From assembly GCA_016297915.1 (NCBI GenBank), contig JAEDFU010000028.1:1-7080 (forward strand): a stretch of DNA of 7,080 nucleotides. Direction: 5' to 3'. Positions 5,577 through 7,080 of the stretch are shown piece by piece. Source of the stretch: Clostridia bacterium. Lineage in GTDB: Bacteria; Bacillota; Clostridia; Christensenellales; UBA1242. Numbering within the stretch: the first letter of the stretch is position 1; each line of letters starts with the position of its first letter. Position numbers and translations under genes: made by a program. The notes beneath the pieces were generated by a model, which did no database searches, was not told the origin of the DNA, and saw only the letters and a list, made by a program, of their open reading frames with translations.

Positions 5577-5615
5577 AAAAAAACGAACCAAATTTGATGC
5601 GGTTCGTTTTTTTTT
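5577..5615. terminator. Bidirectional terminator between rpsT and the convergent operon
   Basis: The stem AAACGAACC (5581-5589) / GGTTCGTTT (5601-5609), extendable by A-T pairs to 13 bp, has an 11-base loop. A run of nine T (5607-5615) ends the plus-strand side and begins in the stem. On the minus strand the same hairpin is followed by TTTTTTTGTTTATT. It therefore fits termination of rpsT and of the convergent three-gene operon. Confidence 0.88.
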
Positions 5616-5665
5616 GCAATTCTAATGTCTTTAACATTTCTTTTAGTCTTTAAAGTTAATCAATA

Positions 5666-5686
5666 AACTTATTTAAGCAATAAGTT
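5666..5686. other. Small AT-rich hairpin after the LURP-one gene
   Basis: AACTTATT (5666-5673) and AATAAGTT (5679-5686) form a perfect 8-bp stem with a 5-base loop, 13 bases past the stop codon of the minus-strand gene. The downstream minus-strand sequence TTTATTGATTAACTT is only moderately T-rich, so it may stabilise the mRNA 3' end or act as a weak accessory terminator. Confidence 0.3.
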
Positions 5687-5698
5687 CACAATTTTGTC

Positions 5699-6184
5699 TT
5701 ATCCGTCTTGTTTTTTATCAGTGATATTGTCTATAGCAATAACAAGCGCAATTAAAAATGGAATATCTTTTTCATTGGCTTCAAGTTCAAAACTATCTAC
5801 CCACATATCTAGTTTTCGTCTGATAGTTCCTATAGTCTCACCGTTTTTTAGAATTTGACAAGTAAGTGAGAAGAATTTACCTTCAATTTTTATTTCATCG
5901 CCCATACCCTCGATAAAATACTCTTTTTTAACATTTATCCATTTATCTTTGACAGTAGCAATTTTGACCTTGTTTTCGTCGTAAATAAAAGCCTTGTGCG
6001 AAAAGAAATTTAACCATTTATTTCTAACAGTATAGAGTGTTTTGCCAGACATGTCTTTTATTTTCTTTTTTCTGGTTATACTAAATATTTTTCCCTTAAC
6101 TTTAAACAAAGGATTTTTGTTTTCGTCAACTACTGTTGAACTATCACCAAGTGACATAAATTTATTTTTGATATATACTTTCAT
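5699..6184 (-). CDS. LURP-one-related / YxjI-like protein
   Basis: 161 residues, close to the usual 160-170 for bacterial YxjI-type members of the LURP-one family, which have a tubby-like beta-barrel around a central C-terminal helix. The pattern fits: a run of short beta strands with repeated basic turns (about 1-130), including VKGKIFSITRKKKIKD (29-44), YTVRNKWLNFFSHKAFIYDE (51-70) and IGTIRRKLDMWVDSF (118-132). A hydrophobic helix PFLIALVIAIDNI (142-154) follows, as in the family. The molecular function of bacterial members is unknown; a membrane or phospholipid link is suggested by tubby similarity. AAGGTG overlaps the stop codon of the preceding gene, 9 bases upstream, so it is the last gene of a tight operon with two membrane-protein genes. 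It ends in TAA, with the shared terminator about 85-120 bases beyond. Confidence 0.8.
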   Translation of the reverse strand: MKVYIKNKFMSLGDSSTVVDENKNPLFKVKGKIFSITRKKKIKDMSGKTLYTVRNKWLNFFSHKAFIYDENKVKIATVKDKWINVKKEYFIEGMGDEIKIEGKFFSLTCQILKNGETIGTIRRKLDMWVDSFELEANEKDIPFLIALVIAIDNITDKKQDG

Positions 6185-6193
6185 AATTCACCT

Positions 6194-6700
6194 TTATCCA
6201 ATTCTTTTTGCAATTATCCATACAATTAATGCAACAGCCAAAATCCATAGTACAAATTTGACAAACTTCATAATTTTGAGTCGCTTTTTTGCTTTGTTGT
6301 CTACATAATAGACATTAGTAATCTCTTGATATTTACATTCAGTAGAAATTTCAAATGCTCTTCCGTTATTTGAATATCTATTGAGGGCAAGTTTAACCTC
6401 ACAAGTTTCGTTTAGGTCGATTTTTACTTGATAAGCAAATACAATACAGCTCTTATCATACCAAGGGTCAAGTATTCCCAAAATTCCTACAAAAAAGAAT
6501 ACCAAAGACATCAAAAACCAAAGTTTACCATTAATTTCTAGATACTTATAAACAGATAATTCAATTGACGATTTGTCTGTTGTATAAGTTCCCTCAAAAT
6601 TGCCATATTGGTTAAACTTTAGTTTGGTCTTTTTGCCGTCAATAAGAACACTCGCATGTCCTCTCGGGCATCCACTAATTTTGAGACTAAGTGTGTTCAT
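6194..6700 (-). CDS. Two-pass membrane protein of unknown function
   Basis: 168 residues with no recognised family. The first 55 residues are beta-rich and polar, starting MNTLSLKISGCPRGHASVLIDG. A hydrophobic segment spans about 60-78 (LWFLMSLVFFFVGILGILD). A second polar, strand-rich part (about 82-130) contains three cysteines (C85, C100, C122). A basic stretch KAKKRLKIMKFVK (136-148) leads into a second membrane segment (about 149-164), and the protein ends KRIG. The basic stretch suggests a cytosolic start for the second segment; overall orientation is not settled. GGAGGGAAG lies about 10 bases before the ATG, and the ATG overlaps the stop of the preceding membrane-protein gene (ATGA), indicating coupled translation. 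The LURP-one gene follows after 9 bases. A shared function of the three products is likely but unknown. Confidence 0.75.
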   Translation of the reverse strand: MNTLSLKISGCPRGHASVLIDGKKTKLKFNQYGNFEGTYTTDKSSIELSVYKYLEINGKLWFLMSLVFFFVGILGILDPWYDKSCIVFAYQVKIDLNETCEVKLALNRYSNNGRAFEISTECKYQEITNVYYVDNKAKKRLKIMKFVKFVLWILAVALIVWIIAKRIG

Positions 6701-7080
6701 GCTCTACTTCCCTCCACTGCCAATATTATCATAATAATAACTATCAGACCTATAACAATAGATGAGAAAACTATTCTTCCAATGTGTCTTTGATTACGAT
6801 CTAATGCAAGAAGAACAATTGACGCCACAGAACAAGCGATTCCTGTAATAGAAATATACGGCCACGCCTGCATAAGAAAGTTTGTAACATTGGCAACTAT
6901 ATTTCCGCTTGCCATAAGAGAATTCCAATAACCAGGAATTACAAGCAACACAATTCCAAGAGTTGCAAGAATCAAAACCATTCCTAGCGCCAAAAATAAC
7001 CAACTAATAACAACCGACACAATTGAACTCAAACAAAACAATACACAAATAACAGCAACATTCGAAAGTATTATCCCAAG
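6697..7080 (-). CDS. Multi-pass membrane protein, 5' end outside window
   Basis: The minus-strand frame is open from the right edge to the TGA at 6697-6699, showing the last 127 residues. A TTG at 7041-7039 could act as a start, but the frame stays open for 13 more codons to the edge and is hydrophobic there too, so the gene most likely begins beyond the window. About four membrane segments are visible. Two lie in one long hydrophobic block of about 45 residues (including LFLALGMVLILATLGIVLLVIPGY). A third is YISITGIACSVASIVLLAL, and the fourth, near the end, is IVFSSIVIGLIVIIMIILAV. A short basic loop DRNQRHIGR separates the last two, suggesting it is cytosolic. The protein ends EGSRA. No family is recognised. 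It overlaps the next gene by 4 bases (ATGA). Confidence 0.7.
   Translation of the reverse strand, partial: LGIILSNVAVICVLFCLSSIVSVVISWLFLALGMVLILATLGIVLLVIPGYWNSLMASGNIVANVTNFLMQAWPYISITGIACSVASIVLLALDRNQRHIGRIVFSSIVIGLIVIIMIILAVEGSRA

Noticed and set aside
5080..5637. Cys/Phe-rich reading frames antisense to rpsT
   Set aside because: Low-complexity shadows of the Lys/Thr/Ala codons of the S20 tail; no ribosome binding site and no family resemblance.
6697..7041. Complete 114-residue gene starting at the TTG at 7041
   Set aside because: The same frame stays open and hydrophobic to the window edge with no stop, so the start most likely lies outside. Annotated as partial instead.

Overview
The window is AT-rich and looks like part of a spore-forming Clostridia-type Firmicute. 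The grounds are a germination protease gene (gpr) divergent from rpsT (the gpr/rpsT pairing known from Bacillus and Clostridia), class II lysyl-tRNA synthetase, a DegV-family protein, a small Clostridia-type HD hydrolase, AAGGAG/GGAG ribosome binding sites and sigma-A-like promoters. Genus cannot be read from the sequence alone.

Layout, left to right. Positions 1-353 hold no convincing gene. They hold a 55-base exact direct repeat (1-55 and 187-241, period 186) whose plus-strand end reads CTTCGGCACCA, like the 3' end of a tRNA, and in each copy this is followed at once by a hairpin terminator. A strongly self-complementary module lies between the copies. Next comes a minus-strand operon, promoter-lysS-degV-HD hydrolase (3401 down to 354), with gaps of 10 and 12 bases and a terminator at 250-282. 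Upstream of it and on the same strand are gpr and a membrane-anchored lytic transglycosylase (4875 down to 3410). The latter sits where spoIIP follows gpr in Bacillus. Divergent from gpr is rpsT (5065-5571, plus strand), encoding ribosomal protein S20 with an unusual Lys/Thr/Ala-rich tail of about 80 residues. A bidirectional terminator separates rpsT from a convergent minus-strand operon of three genes: a multi-pass membrane protein cut by the right window edge, a two-pass membrane protein of unknown function, and a LURP-one/YxjI-like protein.

How the genes fit together: lysS and rpsT are translation housekeeping. gpr degrades spore small acid-soluble proteins at germination, and the neighbouring peptidoglycan lyase could act in sporulation or germination cell-wall remodelling; that link is inferred from position only. 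The LURP-one/membrane-protein cassette has no assignable pathway. The most unusual items are the tRNA-end-like repeat at the left edge, the extended S20 tail and the uncharacterised three-gene cassette at the right edge.
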